Below are positions 1 to 13,670 of a stretch of DNA of 64,000 nucleotides, piece by piece. Origin of the DNA: Toxorhynchites rutilus septentrionalis (taxonomy: Eukaryota; Arthropoda; Insecta; Diptera; Culicidae); contig NC_073746.1 of assembly GCF_029784135.1 (NCBI RefSeq), forward strand, positions 104,532,661-104,596,660, written 5' to 3'. Both the position numbers and the translations under genes were made by a program. Under the pieces are notes generated by a model. It was not told the DNA's origin and did no database searches. It saw only the letters and a list, made by a program, of their open reading frames with translations. The stretch's first letter is position 1; every line of letters begins with the position of its first letter.

Positions 1-1090
1 CCAATCCTATTTAAGAGCCTTTCAAATAAGATAATGAGTTCATTGGCTATTTTGATTTAAAAAATTAAGTGAAGCGAATTGAAGTTATAAAAATTGCTAT
101 TTCTTGCGTTTTTTCAACATCTACATATCAGAAACAATACCTACTGAAGATCGAAATTTTTTTGTTTTTTCTTAGTTAAAGATGTTCTTTTAATAGTAAT
201 TTCCCAAAACAAGATTGATGGAAGCCTGTTCTCTTATTTCTTTCCGTCTGGTATCCCATAGTGCGTTGGGATTCCATTTTTTTGGTTAACACTTCATTCG
301 TTCGGGAATCCACCTGAAAGCTTCCCGAAGAAACGTTTGTATTGATTGCATGGTTTCGAGTTGGTATTTCAACGCTCCAAGCATTGTTTGAATCGCTAGA
401 ATTGTTCATTTTAAACTTGATCATATAAGGCTGCACATGAAAAAAAATCTCAAAACTCAGTGTATTTAGCTATCCGAAGTAATAAATGAATACTGTTCGA
501 TACAACATAAAGCATTACTTCGGCCAGCTCTCCGACATGATAGGTTTTGCGGCATGGGTCCGAATAATCTCCTTTGGAAATGTTGATCACTAACACATAG
601 AAAAGGAAAATAAAAAGAAACAAACAAACAAACAAACAAAGGAAAGTATAGAGAAAGGGAGATAAGTACATAGGAAAGGATTTGAAATTATTATTAAAAA
701 CAAAAGGATTCAAACGGAGTGCATGTTAGATAGGAGAGTCAATTATTAATTACAATTACAAAAATCACCAAGGAATTGTAGAAACCTCTGTAAATAGTAG
801 AGGAATAAAAAAGTGGTAAAAAATAGGAATTCAAAAGAAGTAAAGTGTTATCCATCGTAAAACATCCTATATTGACTGCAAAAGGAGCCACCGATAATAC
901 CGAAAACGGATTAAAATTCCAAGTGCGAATATCGGGGATGTATCGCAACCCAGTAGGAACCAGACCCGGGGGCAAGGTTCGATTAAACAAATACTTTAAA
1001 TTGATTTCAATCATACGTTTATGCGATTCACATATTGGCATGATATTAGGTTGTGGAAAAATGAATCCATTATTTTTGGGTAAAATTCAA
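1..1090. other. Gene-free AT-rich sequence
   Basis: No recognisable gene. Short minus-strand open frames at 176-436 and 739-1041 show no family motif and no splice pattern that I can trust. A short AAAC repeat lies near 618-640. I see nothing else here. Confidence 0.4.
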
Positions 1091-1094
1091 AACC

Positions 1095-1455
1095 ATTTTT
1101 AATATGCTCCGGATTGTCCGATTTGGGTCAAATATACACCGTTTTGTTGTAAAATGTGTTGCCATTCTAAAGGTAGCTTCACAATATCTCTATCATAGAA
1201 GTGTTGGTTCTTATTGGCGAAAAACTCTAGCAATAGTTTTTTACAATCTTATCACTCTGGGAATTTTGCAATGCGAGGAAAAGGTGATAATCGTTTGGTG
1301 CCTGGTCCGGACTATATGGTGGATGCATTGAAACATCCCAATCATGCTTTCGGAATTGTGTGGCCTTGCGTTATCCTGGTGGAACACAACACTTCTCCTG
1401 TTGGTCAATTCTGAACGTTTTTGGCCATTTGTTGACAGTAGAGATCTTGATTTAG
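1095..1455 (-). pseudogene. Mariner transposase remnant, C-terminal half
   Basis: Read on the minus strand in shifting frames, this stretch gives the C-terminal half of a mariner (DD34D) transposase. First comes a DLYCQQ-like segment, then the catalytic-Asp block VFHQDNARPH (near 1375-1400). Then, in another frame, come a degenerate PDQAPNDYHLFLALQN block carrying the third acidic residue and an FFANK...FYDRDI...LPLEW tail ending near YLTQIGQS. At least two frameshifts and a stop separate the blocks, so it is dead. No terminal inverted repeats are visible, and the N-terminal DNA-binding half is missing. Confidence 0.8.
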
Positions 1456-1499
1456 TGTATTGCACTGAAATAAAAAAAATTGTTAACATTGGCATTATC

Positions 1500-2395
1500 T
1501 TCCCTGAATGAGAAGGTGTTTCAGTTCAGTGATCAAGTAGATCACCCCTCACTAGCCGCTAATTCTGATCCCGTCAACATTTGTACGGAAGTAAATCGTA
1601 GAAGAATCACATTGTCTTTGTCAGCAAGCTTGATGAAGCGCTCCAAAGCGATCCAAATGTTAACATTGTGCTTATAAAGTTTGTCATGTGGTCTTTGATG
1701 AGATTAAAATCGATGTACCTTCATCCGGAGATAAATTTATCACCGGGGTGAAATCAATCAAACGTTCTAATGAAAACAAACTGAAACTTTTGGAGGTATT
1801 ATTTAATGCAAATTTAAAACTTTTATATAAGACACGTTCAACTACACATTTAGAGGGATTAAATCAGATTTTGAATAATCAAACACTTAAATTATCATTT
1901 ATATGACCGTTTGTAATGAAAGCAGTATAAATATTTAGATAAATATGCACTAAAATATATGGAAATATACTACAATAGAAAATACTAAAAAAAAAGATTG
2001 ATCTATTGCACCCCATAGCTATGTTTTGAAATTTCCACTAAAAATTTTCCAAACTAACGTTTGAGGTAATTTTTGAACTAAACATTTCATAATGTGAACT
2101 TGTGAACTTGGTACCAGAACCGGTTTTAAGAATATTTGGGTGTACAATAAACAAGAAATTTTGGGAATTTTTAATTTTACATTTTACCGGTACACTGAGA
2201 AACAAATTTTTTTGGGAATGATAAATTCTAGGAACGAAAAAATTGAAGGAAATGTCTATTTTTGAGATTTTTTTTTCGAGTTCAAAGAATCGATCCAAGA
2301 ATCAGAAATCAGAATGGAAAAAGTCGATCTCAAAAAAAATAATGCTCATCTGCATTTATGCATTCATGTTCATCAAATCTCGACGTTTTATTTAT
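1500..2395. other. Gene-free AT-rich sequence
   Basis: Only short chance frames are present. No transposase, reverse transcriptase or host-protein motif was found. Confidence 0.35.
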
Positions 2396-2398
2396 CAC

Positions 2399-3789
<1,391 letters not shown>

Positions 3790-4055
3790 TTCCCTGGAAT
3801 TTAATTACCACGCCTCGTATACATAGGATGTTTGTAATCTTATCGAGAATCTATTAGTGCGGGATGAGGAATTATGGAAAATAATGATTTTACTCATTAT
3901 AGAATAATTGAACTTTTGTTGTTTTGAGCTACGAATGTCAAAAACTCGTCCTGGATGAAATAAAGCTATCCACTCAGAAACCTTCCTACAAAATAAAGAA
4001 ACATCTCAGAAGTAACAATGTTGATAGTTAGTGTTATGTAGAGTTTTACTTCATT

Positions 4056-4941
4056 TTGACGTGGGACTACGTCTAACCGGAGTATATGGGGGGTAAAATG
4101 AAAACCTAAACACAGAACATGCAGGAAAAAATGAAAGATTCCGAATGTTTATAACTCGAACATTTCTTACTGGATCGGAAAGATGTTTGCATCAATTGAT
4201 AGGAAATATTTCTACGCTTTTATCGCAATTAATAAAATGTTATTTTTCATTAGATAAACAATTGAAAAACTGTAAAACGTTAAGCGTTATCTAAACGCCC
4301 TGACTGCCTTGTTTTGATTGGCCCGATTTACGGTTTCCCTTACACAGCCATCTAAACCAAGCGGCCTTGGAGAAATCGGCATTGCAAATTCATGCAGGTT
4401 GGGGGTGTTTTTGTTTCGACTGAAATGTGTTTCCCCAACACAGACATCAAAACCAAGGTGTCTGAGGAAATTGGCATTGCAAATTCATACAAGTCGGGGG
4501 CATTTTTGTTCCGTCTGGAATGTGTTTGCCTAACACAGACTTCAAAACCAAGATGTTTGGGGAAATCGGCTTTGCAAATAAATGCAAACTGCGAGTACTT
4601 TTGTACTCGCTTGCCTTTATGCAAACTAGAATATGTTTCCTTAACACGGTCTCCTAAACTTAGGGACCTGGGAAAATCGTACAGACACTAGAGGCAAATG
4701 AACTTTCAGGCTTAAATCCTCTATAGTATAAAAAGTAGAAGTTGTTGATTCATGTAAGCCGGAGGTACTTCTGCACCCGCATGTTTTTTTTGTACTCCGA
4801 AAAGTGTTTTTCTAACACGAATTACAAGAACGGATACGAACCTAACGATTTGGCTCGGTTATTCAAGATTGCATTGAATGATATGCCTTCATATGTTCTG
4901 CTCACTGAAATGATTGCTAAGCTTTGGTAGTCCCACGTCAA
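4056..4941. mobile_element. MITE-like element with GACGTGGGACTACGTC ends
   Basis: The left end TTGACGTGGGACTACG is mirrored by GTAGTCCCACGTCAA at the right end, giving an inverted repeat of about 15 bp around 886 bp. The left end is itself partly palindromic (GACGT...ACGTC). Inside, 4330-4700 holds about three tandem units of roughly 110 bp, each with an AACACAGACATCAAAACCAAG-like core. There is no transposase, so it is probably non-autonomous. Related ends occur at 4978 and 55105. Confidence 0.6.
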
Positions 4942-4977
4942 CCTTGCGGTTATATTATAGATATAACCCACCCATTT

Positions 4978-6838
4978 TTTGACGTAGAACTACGTCTTTC
5001 ATTAAGGGTGCCAAATCAGAAAACAGTTCACGTTTTTATGAAATAAAGTTAACGTTGATAACTATTTATGCCGCGAACGGATTTTGATGATTTACATACC
5101 AAACGAATTGGAAATTCCCTAAGATTTGTTTGATATGCTATACATTATAATTCTTGGTATGTAAATGGTTAAAATTCATGAAAACTATAAGCGTTTCCAT
5201 TTTCCCATACATTTGTTCTGTCCATTTGTGTGCTTTCCCGAACAGAGCTGTCAATAATTAGCAACTTATGGACGAGCAACGAAGGGGAAATCGCAAGACT
5301 CAAAGTTTCCGTGAACAAAGGAAAAGAAGAAGAACGAAGTGGAATATTTGCCTAGAGTATAAACAGTGGATCTCGCTGAGGCAAACTGTAGAGGCGAATG
5401 AACTGCAAAGTTTAAAGCCTCTTAAAAACAAATAAAGAAGAAGAAGGCAAACTTTCATTCTTCGTGAGGACACCGACTGAACAACATCGTTGCTGGGCAA
5501 GCTGGACGGTGAGGAGTGGAGGAGTAATACGAAGAAAAAGTAAAGTTTTCCAAGAGGCTTTTTGAAGGTTAGAGACGAATGAACTAAAGAAGTTGAAAGT
5601 CTCACATGTCTTAGTTTAGGATTGAGCTGTGGACGCGACCAAATTACTGACTCGCTGATGTCTCTAGCATTGCAATAATTGCATCAAACTGACGCCATTG
5701 CATTAAGGCTACACAATTGTGTGGGGAATCATCAAGCTAGGCTATCGTCAGCTCACCAAGAACATAAATGTTCTGGAATTTTGTCTGTGATTTGGTTTCG
5801 CATAACGGTAGCAAAACTCTCTCCACAAAGAATGACAGCTAAGCTGATCTAGACCGGCAATATTAACAAAAAGGGCTTCTGTTGAGCGCGAAACGGAGAT
5901 AAGTGTGTGCATATTCAATTGTTTCAAACCATCGATATATGGATATTTGTGTGTGTACGTACGTGCGTTTCAACGTATTGTGCTGTTGCGGGTGAACATA
6001 TCGATCCGAACGTGGTGACAAGGAGGGGAGATAGCGGAAAGGAAATATTTGCGCTAGGGTAGTAGTAATGAATCTCTGCTGAGGCAAATATTCAGCCTTT
6101 TTCCTAGCAGTTGACATTATTTGTTTTCCGTCATCATAAAGGCTTCGTTGGTGCCTTTGATATTGCATCAATGCATTGAACTGACGCTATGGTGAAGCAG
6201 TTATTAAGGTTGTGCACCATAAAATTTTTAGGGAATACCAAGTTCTTCAATAAGTTTTAATAAGTTATTTATTTATTTGGGTTCACGTGCCAGTTGCAAA
6301 ACTCCCTTCAACTAGGATTGTATTTGCGCTAATCTTGATCATAATGAAGCAGTTTTACTCTTTTCTAGGTTGTTGAGATTAACAGAAAGAGTTTATTTCG
6401 TTTATTTAGTCACCAAGAAAGTAAATGTCGTTCTGGAATTTTGTATGTGATTTGGATTCGCTTGTCAGTAGCAAAACTTTCTTCACTAAGGCTGATGTCA
6501 CATTAGGCGGATTCGCCGCCGCGGATTCCACGAGTAAAACCGCAGCGGAGGATCTACAGTGTATTGTGAATGAGCCATGTCACACAGAGCGGGGCGGTTT
6601 TGAAAACGAATTCATTCGAGAAAAAAAACCGTCGGGATATCCGCGGCGGCTAATCCGCCTAAGGATGATAACTGCACTTATCTCGAGCATGTATTGTTCT
6701 GTAAGGACAAAAAATGATTCATCAAAGAATAGTCGTCAAATGATTCTACAAGAAAAAAATATTTCAGGGCGACCAAACTGGTAGAATGGCTACAGCGTAG
6801 TTATACGTCAACAATGCGGTCGTGTCTTGGACACAACC
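4978..6838. mobile_element. Second GACGTAG...ACTACGTC-ended element, degenerate
   Basis: It opens with TTGACGTAGAACTACGTC followed by TTTCATTAAGGGTGCCAAAT, text also found at 55105. It closes near 6797-6838 with GTAGTTATACGTCA and a GGTCGTGTCTTGGACACAACC hairpin, which is also found (diverged) at 56020. The interior has repeated GAGACGAATGAACT-like boxes and no transposase. A smaller element is nested at 6503-6662. Boundaries are approximate. Confidence 0.5.
6503..6662. mobile_element. Short MITE, GC-rich 24-bp inverted repeats
   Basis: TTAGGCGGATTCGCCGCCGC at the left is matched by GCGGCGGCTAATCCGCCTAA at the right, giving about 24 bp of near-perfect terminal inverted repeat in a 160-bp element. 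The GC-rich ends stand out from the AT-rich surroundings. It has no coding capacity. Confidence 0.7.
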
Positions 6839-6839
6839 T

Positions 6840-7456
6840 CCTATATTTTCTCCAGAAAAATCACAATGAATTTCGTTGTCTTGATCAACCTAGTTAATCC
6901 TCTCAAACTTCCTGTATGACTCGTTCTCTGACACCAAATTGCTAGCTCTTCCGATTCCGTAGCAATTTTCTTTCAAACATCTTTAAAAGCCATGAAATTG
7001 TGTTCACATTGACAAGTGTTAAAAAAAACAACAGACAGCTCAACCCTTCAATTTTTAAACACGGAGAAATCGCCTACCCTTGAGCACGGAAAGCTTTAAA
7101 ATTACTGAAAATGCTAAACAGATTTCATTTTTTAATGTCCACGTGTTTCCCCTTAAGTTGTCCACGTGGTATGTGGATAACACCTTAGGCGATTTGCAGA
7201 AGGCGCCACAATTGATCGAATCGCTAAAAATTAAGTATTCGGAAACCGCAGAAGAACAAAATTCGGGATACTTTGTGAATAGACCTCGTATTTGGTACGC
7301 CATACTTATTTCTCACACTGTATGCTAAGGAATCAAATTGAATCTGATTTCCCCCAAAAAAAATCACTAATGCGTAAAATTCACACCAATTTTCAAGAAA
7401 CCATCAGGAACCGTACAATCAACTTCGATTCTGTTGAAGTACAACTGATCGCTTCG
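6840..7456. other. Gene-free spacer
   Basis: A roughly 80-codon frame is open on both strands around 7055-7328, but it shows no recognisable motif. I see no other structure. Confidence 0.3.
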
Positions 7457-8454
7457 TAGGGGAGACGGGGGTAAGATGGACATGTTAAGAAAAACTTCAA
7501 TTGTATCTTTGGAAACTCATGTTTTCAAAAATTTAAAAGCAGTTTCTTACAGTTCAATATACTGGTTTTCGAAAGAACTGGCCAAATGTTTTATAAAAAT
7601 GTTTTTTTCCATTTTTTTACAGAAATTAAAACAAGCCGAAAAGTAGAGCATTTTTATCGGTGCGGGTATAATGGACATGTAGTGGGGGGAATACGGACAG
7701 GTACATAATATGCGAAGCGTTGAGGTTTATCACTCGCGAGAGGAATAATTTCACTCTCTCTCAGTGTTTGTGCGTCCAGTAACTGAAATAGAACAAAAAG
7801 AGAAAGTAATATAAAAAAGAGTTCAATATTCTCCCCTTAACTTTCCATCATGCATTGGATGTGATTATAAATGTGACTGTCCATTTCAACCCCCCAGTGC
7901 AATTATTTCAATAATTTAAATTTACCACTTACGAATGAATTTACTTTTCCGTACATACCTAATATCGCTTCTCTGTCAACTCACAAACCGAAATATAACC
8001 ATCAGCGAATTCAATTTTGCAATTAACACTTTCGACGCCCCGTCACCCAGATATGGGTGACACTTTCCTCGCTCAAATTGAGTAGGATTTTTAGAAGGAA
8101 TTTGATAGAATAGGCACCTAAATGTAACTATGGGTTACGAAGAAAAATAATAAAATCATAACCATAATATTATACTGTTTATACCATACTTTTTATTAAT
8201 TTATAGTACGGATGGTTTGTACTGCAGAAGCCGCAAAAGTTACATCCACACGCAGAATCATGTTCGATTTTCGGTTTTTGTTTCTCTATTCCACTTTTGA
8301 TCAGTATTCATTGTCATAGGATGGTTTAAATATTATAGAATAGCAAGTAGAAGGGTTTCCCATAAACAGAAATTTGAAATTCATAATGCAACTATACAAA
8401 TCAAATCACCTGTCCATTATACCCCCACTGTCCGTCTTACCCGCGACTCCCCTA
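7457..8454. mobile_element. MITE-like element, TAGGGGAG...CTCCCCTA ends
   Basis: The left end TAGGGGAGACGGGGGTAAGA and the right end (8430-8454, read on the minus strand) form an inverted repeat of about 26 bp with a few mismatches. The outer TA on both sides fits a TA target duplication. A GGGTATAATGGACATG motif is repeated inside both ends (7664 and near 8410), possibly subterminal binding sites. It contains a small GTCACCCAGATATGGGTGAC palindrome near 8041-8062 and no transposase gene. Confidence 0.65.
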
Positions 8455-10258
8455 CTTACGTTTCGCTGGAAGCCATTATTTGGAGGCTGCATCGACATCA
8501 CATTTTTTTTTGCCCTCACGCAAGGGCGCGCACAATTGCGTGAATTGGATAAAAATCCTAAGCTGCTGATGATAGACGTGCCTTCGGAGAGAGAGGAGGA
8601 TCCCCTATTATAGGCAGCGAATAGGCAACTTGTCACTCAGCCGAATTGGGGACGAAAGTAACGAAATGCTGATTCCAGTCATGTACACATCACTGTCAAA
8701 GGCAGCGACAACAAGCGCAAGAACGTGATGAAATAAGCAGCGAAATATACAATCAAGAGCCGTGAAGTGCTGAACGTGACGTGCCGTGAAAGAAATTTTA
8801 CGTCGTTTGTTGTTTTCTGATTTTGATGGTTCCAACCGGCGCGGGAGGCGACACAACCGTTGTTTATTTGCCACGGTTCTAATTCTCCGAATTGGTTCCG
8901 TGCCACATCCTGGGTGTGGATCGAGAGCGTAAAGTATTACTTTACAAATTTTGCACCATTGCACAGCAGTCAATGGTTTTTTTCTCGCTTACAAAGGTAC
9001 CACTCGTTGCCATTACACTGAAATTCAGTTGAACTTTAGTTTGTTGGGTGAAAGCATTCCCCCAGCTATCGTAAATCACACCGAAATGACAATGTGCCAG
9101 AAGATTAAGGCAACGTTCGGTTGTACTGGCATTTTTTTTTCGAACGGAATGGGTTCTCACTTGCGTTCACTTTCCAGGCAACGACGAACCCGATCAACAT
9201 GGTGCCAAACATCAACGAGGCCCTGTAACAGTTGACCTCCTTCTTGTAATGCTTGGATTAGATTGTTTTGTGTGCTCTTATGTTTGGCAGGCGGAAGGTG
9301 TGTTCGTTAGTCCTTGTTGTAGCTTTTCTTTTTTTCAGGATTTTTCTAGTTGGCATTTCGAGTTGTAAGGTGCATGATATGAATGTAAATTAAAAAGCTC
9401 GGGTTATACGCATGTATAACAATCGATTCAATAGTCATTCTAACGTGTGCTGCACCTTATTATTTTTTAAATGTCTTCCATTTATTTGGTTCAATTGAAA
9501 GTAAGCATACTGTATTCTTTTTGTTATCTTCTTTTTGATATTCTTTTCAAGTTTTACATATGGATTGCAGAAAAAAAAAAGATTTTTTACTCAAAGATAA
9601 AAAATAATTTGTATAGAAAAAAACAGTGCCTACTTCATCTTACCTCCAGAAAAAGAATAATTAAAGGGGGACCCTGGTCTGGAAGGTCGGAACAATCAAA
9701 TGTATTTCTGGGAAGCTTATGCCCTCAGAAATGTTGTCTCAAAAGGATTTCGGTATTTGATTTCGTTGGAAAGTTACAGCCAAATGTATGAAATCACCTG
9801 AAGGGATATATTGTTGCTGTACGAATTTTTAAACGCGTTTTTCACGAAACCATGTTTTTTTTTTAAATTGTGGTATATATATCTCAGGATCTACTCGACC
9901 GATTTGGCTGAAATTTTTTATCAGCATGTGAAAATGATTTCTCTAAAGCGTTACTCATTTTTTCGATTTTTTAAAAGCTTCTAAACAGCGATTTTTCGTG
10001 AAAAATAACTCATTCATAACAGAAATGGTCGCCATTTTGGCAATTTGAAAAATTTTCAAAAACCCCTATGCAACGCTTTAGGTATTGTCCTAAAGATTCA
10101 TTGGAATTCGTTCTGCGATACCCCGTTGCTCCAGAACCGATACCACGGTATCGACATCGGTATCGATTTCCAGACGGCATCTACGTATCCAGCTGTCAAC
10201 AGCGTAATAATCATTATTCATGCACTCAAAAAATGGGAAATACATCTTCCAATATATC
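8455..10258. other. Gene-free region with short repeats
   Basis: No gene supported. Overlapping short frames at 8608-9235 carry no family motif. The text at 9630-9700 (CTACTTCAT...AAAGAATAATTAAAG) recurs in diverged form at 18030-18060, so it is repeat-derived. Confidence 0.35.
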
Positions 10259-10501
10259 TTAACACGTTAAGCCCCGACCGAAATAGGGGACCGACAATGA
10301 ACTTTTCGTCAGGCTCGTGTCGGTTCCAGCGAATCGATGGGGGACTTTTTTTAAACATCATTTTGTAACTTTGTTGTTGCCGTTCCCAATGCCGACACTC
10401 TCCGAAAGAAAAGTATACTGTCGGTTCAGTGAGATCGGCGCGAAAAAGATGAAAAATTCAGTGTTAGTCCCTAGGGACCGACGCTGGGCTTAATATGTTA
10501 A
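10259..10501. mobile_element. Short MITE, TTAACACGTTAAGCCC ends
   Basis: The left end TTAACACGTTAAGCCCCGAC and the right end GGGCTTAATATGTTAA are inverted repeats of each other with two or three mismatches. GGGACCGAC is repeated just inside both ends. It is about 243 bp and non-coding. Confidence 0.6.
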
Positions 10502-10631
10502 GCAATAACAAAAATACCCGAATACTTCACTTTATTCCTAACATCCGAAAAAAAAACCAGGGAAACTCATTATTTTCGACCTTCCAGACAGAGGTCCGCT
10601 TTTGGAGTAAAAAAAGACATTTTCATATTCA

Positions 10632-12726
10632 ACTAGCTGACCCGGCAAACTTCGTCCCGCTCAAAATTTGTTTTTTGTTATCAATACCTCCAAACATATT
10701 TTTTACTAAGCCCAAGTTCATGAGTTCAGTCGCAGAACTGTTAATTGATTGATCTTCTAATCGACCCCGTTAAATTTACCTTTTACTAAAAAAATCCTAG
10801 TACTGCTACCAAAACTCATCATTATAATATCAGATTATTTTCAGACACAATTCTCGTTCAAGATTTTTCAACCACTTGAAAATAACATGTTTTTTCGTTA
10901 CATGGAATAAATGTATGATACAGAAAATATGATAGAATAGAGACAGACTCCTCCCCTCTTCTTCCCTCAGAGAGGAGGGAGGAATGTCTATTCACCATAC
11001 AAACGTTTCGTGTCCCCTAAAATCTTCACATGCCAAATTTGGCTACGTTTGCTTGATTAGTTTTCGAGTTATGCAGAAATTTATTTTTCATTTGTATGGC
11101 AGCCCACCCTAAGAAAGGAAGGAGGAGTGTCAACCACCATAGAAACATTTATTGCACCCTAAAACCTCCCTGTGCCTAATTTGGTTTTATTTGCTTGATT
11201 AATTCTCGATTAATGCAGAAATTTGTGTTTTATTTGTACAGCAGCCCCCCTCAAGAGAGGGGGTGTGGAGTGACTAACCACCATAAAAACATTTATTGCA
11301 CCCTAAAACCTCCACATGCCAAATTTGGTTTCGTTTGCTTGATTAGTTCTCGAGAAATGCCGAAATTTGTGTTTTACACCCAGTTTTTTACGCGGTTTTT
11401 TTTACGTTTCTTACGCGAATTTTCCAATTAACGCGGTTTTGTTTACGCGGATTTTCCAATTAACGCGTTTTTTTACGCGGGTACCAGTGCAATATCACAT
11501 CTCCCCCTCAGCTCACATTTTTCTCTTATGTTCCCTCAGAGCATATTACGGTAATTAGTGCTTGTAACGGAGTTTAGAGCTTATGAAGGAAATTAATACC
11601 GATTCTTACGTGGATTTTAGGTGTTAGGTAAGGGGTAGCTCAGCGGGCTGTAAAAAGGGGCGGGTATTTTACGGGCAGCGACTCGTGAATGGATTTCCCT
11701 GTCTACTCAGCTCTGGACAGTAGAGTGTACAAATCACAAGGGAATCTTTTAGCAACAGCAGATGTCCTCATTCGTGAGGATAACCGAACTATAGCTATCA
11801 GTAACCAACGAAATTGCTGGAAAAAACTACGGGTTTTCGGAAGCGAGTAACATTCAACTTTTTACTTCCGTTCTACGTAGGGATAGCCCCGTTTGATATC
11901 TATCGTTAGGTGACATGGTTTTTTTACGCGGATTTTTCAATTAACGTGGTTTTTTTTACGCGGATTTTTCAATTAACGCGGTTTTTTTACGAGGTATGTA
12001 TCCCCCGCGTAAAAAAAACTGGGTGTGTTTGTATAGCAGCCCCTCCCCCCTCAAGAGAGGGGGGTGGAGTGACTAACCACCATAGAAACATTTATTGCAC
12101 CCTAAAACCTCCACATGCCAAATTTGGTTTCGTTTGCTTGATTAATTCTCGAGTAATGCAGAAATTTGTGTTTCATTTGTATGGCAGCTATGGCAGCAAC
12201 TAAAAGCACAAAACAGCCACACACAACCGAAGAGGCAAAGTGTCCCATCGCAAAGCAGGGAAACAAAAGAAAATTGAACGGTGAATAGCTTAGATTTGAG
12301 TTATTTTCTTTGTACAATCTTTTTTATGCGGTCCCTATCCACCGCACAAAAAAAGGTTTTTTTCAAAATGTGTACCGAACACGATTTTTTAAAGTTGTTG
12401 GTGAAGTTTTGCACGATTTTTTTTATGCGACTTTTTTTGTGAAGTCCCTATCCCCCGCATAAAAAAGGTTTGCCTGTTTAATCATTTATTGCACCCTGAA
12501 TCCTTCACATGCTAAATTTCGTTTCATTTAATTGAATAGTTCTCGAGTAATGCAGAAATTTGTGTTTCATTTGTATGGCAGCTCCCCCTTAGAAAGGGGG
12601 AGAAGTGCCTAACCACCATATAAACATTTATTGCACCCCAAAACCTCCACATGCCAAATTTCGTTCCATTTGCTTGATTAATTCTCGAATAATGTAGAAA
12701 TTTGTGTTCCACTTGTTCCACTTGTA
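10632..12726 (+). repeat. CTAGCTGACCCGG-type repeat, expanded tandem array
   Basis: Same family as 2399-3786. After the opening motif come at least five roughly 130-bp units with a TTTGTATGGCAGCCC segment, a C-run, AGAGAGGGGG, ACCACCATAGAAACATTTAT and TTGCTTGATTA. The array is interrupted by an ACGCGG-rich element (11377-12025) and by ATGCGG/TTTTTTATGC text at 12317-12470. It ends abruptly against a mariner remnant at about 12727, and no (TA)n tail is present here. Confidence 0.7.
11377..12025. mobile_element. Foldback/MITE element with ACGCGG repeats
   Basis: CACCCAGTTTTTTACGCGG at the left end is the inverse of CCGCGTAAAAAAAACTGGGTG at the right. The interior repeats a TTTACGCGGATTTTCCAATTAA-like motif several times at both ends. 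It splits one unit of the surrounding tandem repeat (TTTGTGTTTTA | TTTGTATAGCAG), which supports insertion. No coding region. Confidence 0.65.
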
Positions 12727-13116
12727 TTTTGTTGCGATTCAGCAGCGATTCACATGCGTCGATACGGTCAAAGATGTTTTTTTGCGTCAACGTGTGTGGC
12801 ACCCATACATCGAGCTTCTTTGTGAATCCAAGCTTCTTCAAATGGTTAATAACGGTTTGATGACTTATCCCCAGCTCTTGGCCGATGCTACTCCTGCTAC
12901 TATGCCGGTCTTTCTCGGCTAATTCAGCGATTTTGTCGAAATTTTCGACGACAGGCCTTCCGGAGCGTGGCGCATCTTCGACGACCTCTACACCAGAACG
13001 AAAACGTTGAAACCATCGTTGTGCGGTGGAAATGGAAACTGTATCGGGTCCATAAACTGCACAAATTTGATTGGCAGCTTGAGATGCATTTTTGCCTTTG
13101 TCATAGTAGTGCTGTA
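12727..13116 (-). pseudogene. Mariner transposase remnant, DNA-binding half
   Basis: The minus strand encodes the N-terminal half of the same mariner family as 35706-37003: YYDKGKNASQAANQICAVYG, the AQRWFQRFRSG helix-turn-helix block, RSGRPVVE, the GISHQTVINHLKKLG second helix-turn-helix, WVPHTLTQKNIFDRID. Here the frame is open from the start of the fragment to about 12727. The 36-kb copy has an extra base plus 14 deleted bases in the matching stretch. The catalytic C-terminal half is absent. The remaining N-terminal codons and inverted repeat lie at 17711-17927, on the far side of a LINE inserted between 13116 and 17698. Confidence 0.9.
13104..13116. repeat. 13-bp target-site duplication, left copy
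   Basis: TAGTAGTGCTGTA here equals TAGTAGTGCTGTA at 17698-17710. In the uninterrupted mariner (near 36751-36763) the same position reads once as TAGTAGTACTGTA. Confidence 0.93.
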
Positions 13117-13670
13117 TGGAACGCTCGAAACGCACTTTTGCGGAAATTTTAAAGGGCGCTTCTCCACTGGCCCAACAACAACAACAACCAATCTCAACAC
13201 ACAATAGCTTTTCCACGTTGCCAGTTGATGAAATGGAAGCGGACACAGCTAGCGGGGGCACACCGTTTATTTTCAAAGGGAATCCCCGGCGCAAAAATGT
13301 GACCACTCCCAAAGTTCAAGAACAAGTCCCCCCGGTGATACCCCCAGTTAGCTTGCCTAAAAAATCGAGTGCAGCGGACAAGCAAAATCAGGTTCCTCCT
13401 GGCTTCCGTGGGAATAGTTCACCTTCGAACGACCCAGCACTCCAGGGGACATCAAAAACCCCAACTGTCCCTGTTTTTCCGTCCAGCTCAACTTCCCAAT
13501 CGGGATTTATAAAGTTGTCTGACCTTTTGGATCAAATCTTCAAGTGTTTTAATGTTTCCGACTTAATCAGAACCCTTGTCATCTCAATGCTTCCAGTATT
13601 AAAGACAATTTTACAGCAATTGATGCAAACATGGCCCCTCCTTGCAATGATTATCTCTCTTGATGTCTAA
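13117..13670 (+). pseudogene. LINE ORF1 fragment (C-terminal part)
   Basis: Continues in the frame of copy-2 ORF1 from the RSKRTFAEILKGASPLAQ segment to the SLDV stop, about 180 codons. The three zinc-knuckle-like Cys motifs present in copy 2 are lost through 5' truncation, so no nucleic-acid-binding domain remains. The apparent ATG at 13116 is made by chance from target DNA plus the element. The stop overlaps the ORF2 ATG at 13663, as in copy 2. Confidence 0.85.

Noticed and set aside
12524..13312. 262-codon minus-strand frame that looks like a transposase with an extra N-terminal domain
   Set aside because: It joins the antisense of LINE ORF1 (from 13117) to mariner and then to tandem repeat. 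The LINE junction carries a target duplication, so the frame is an accident of insertion.
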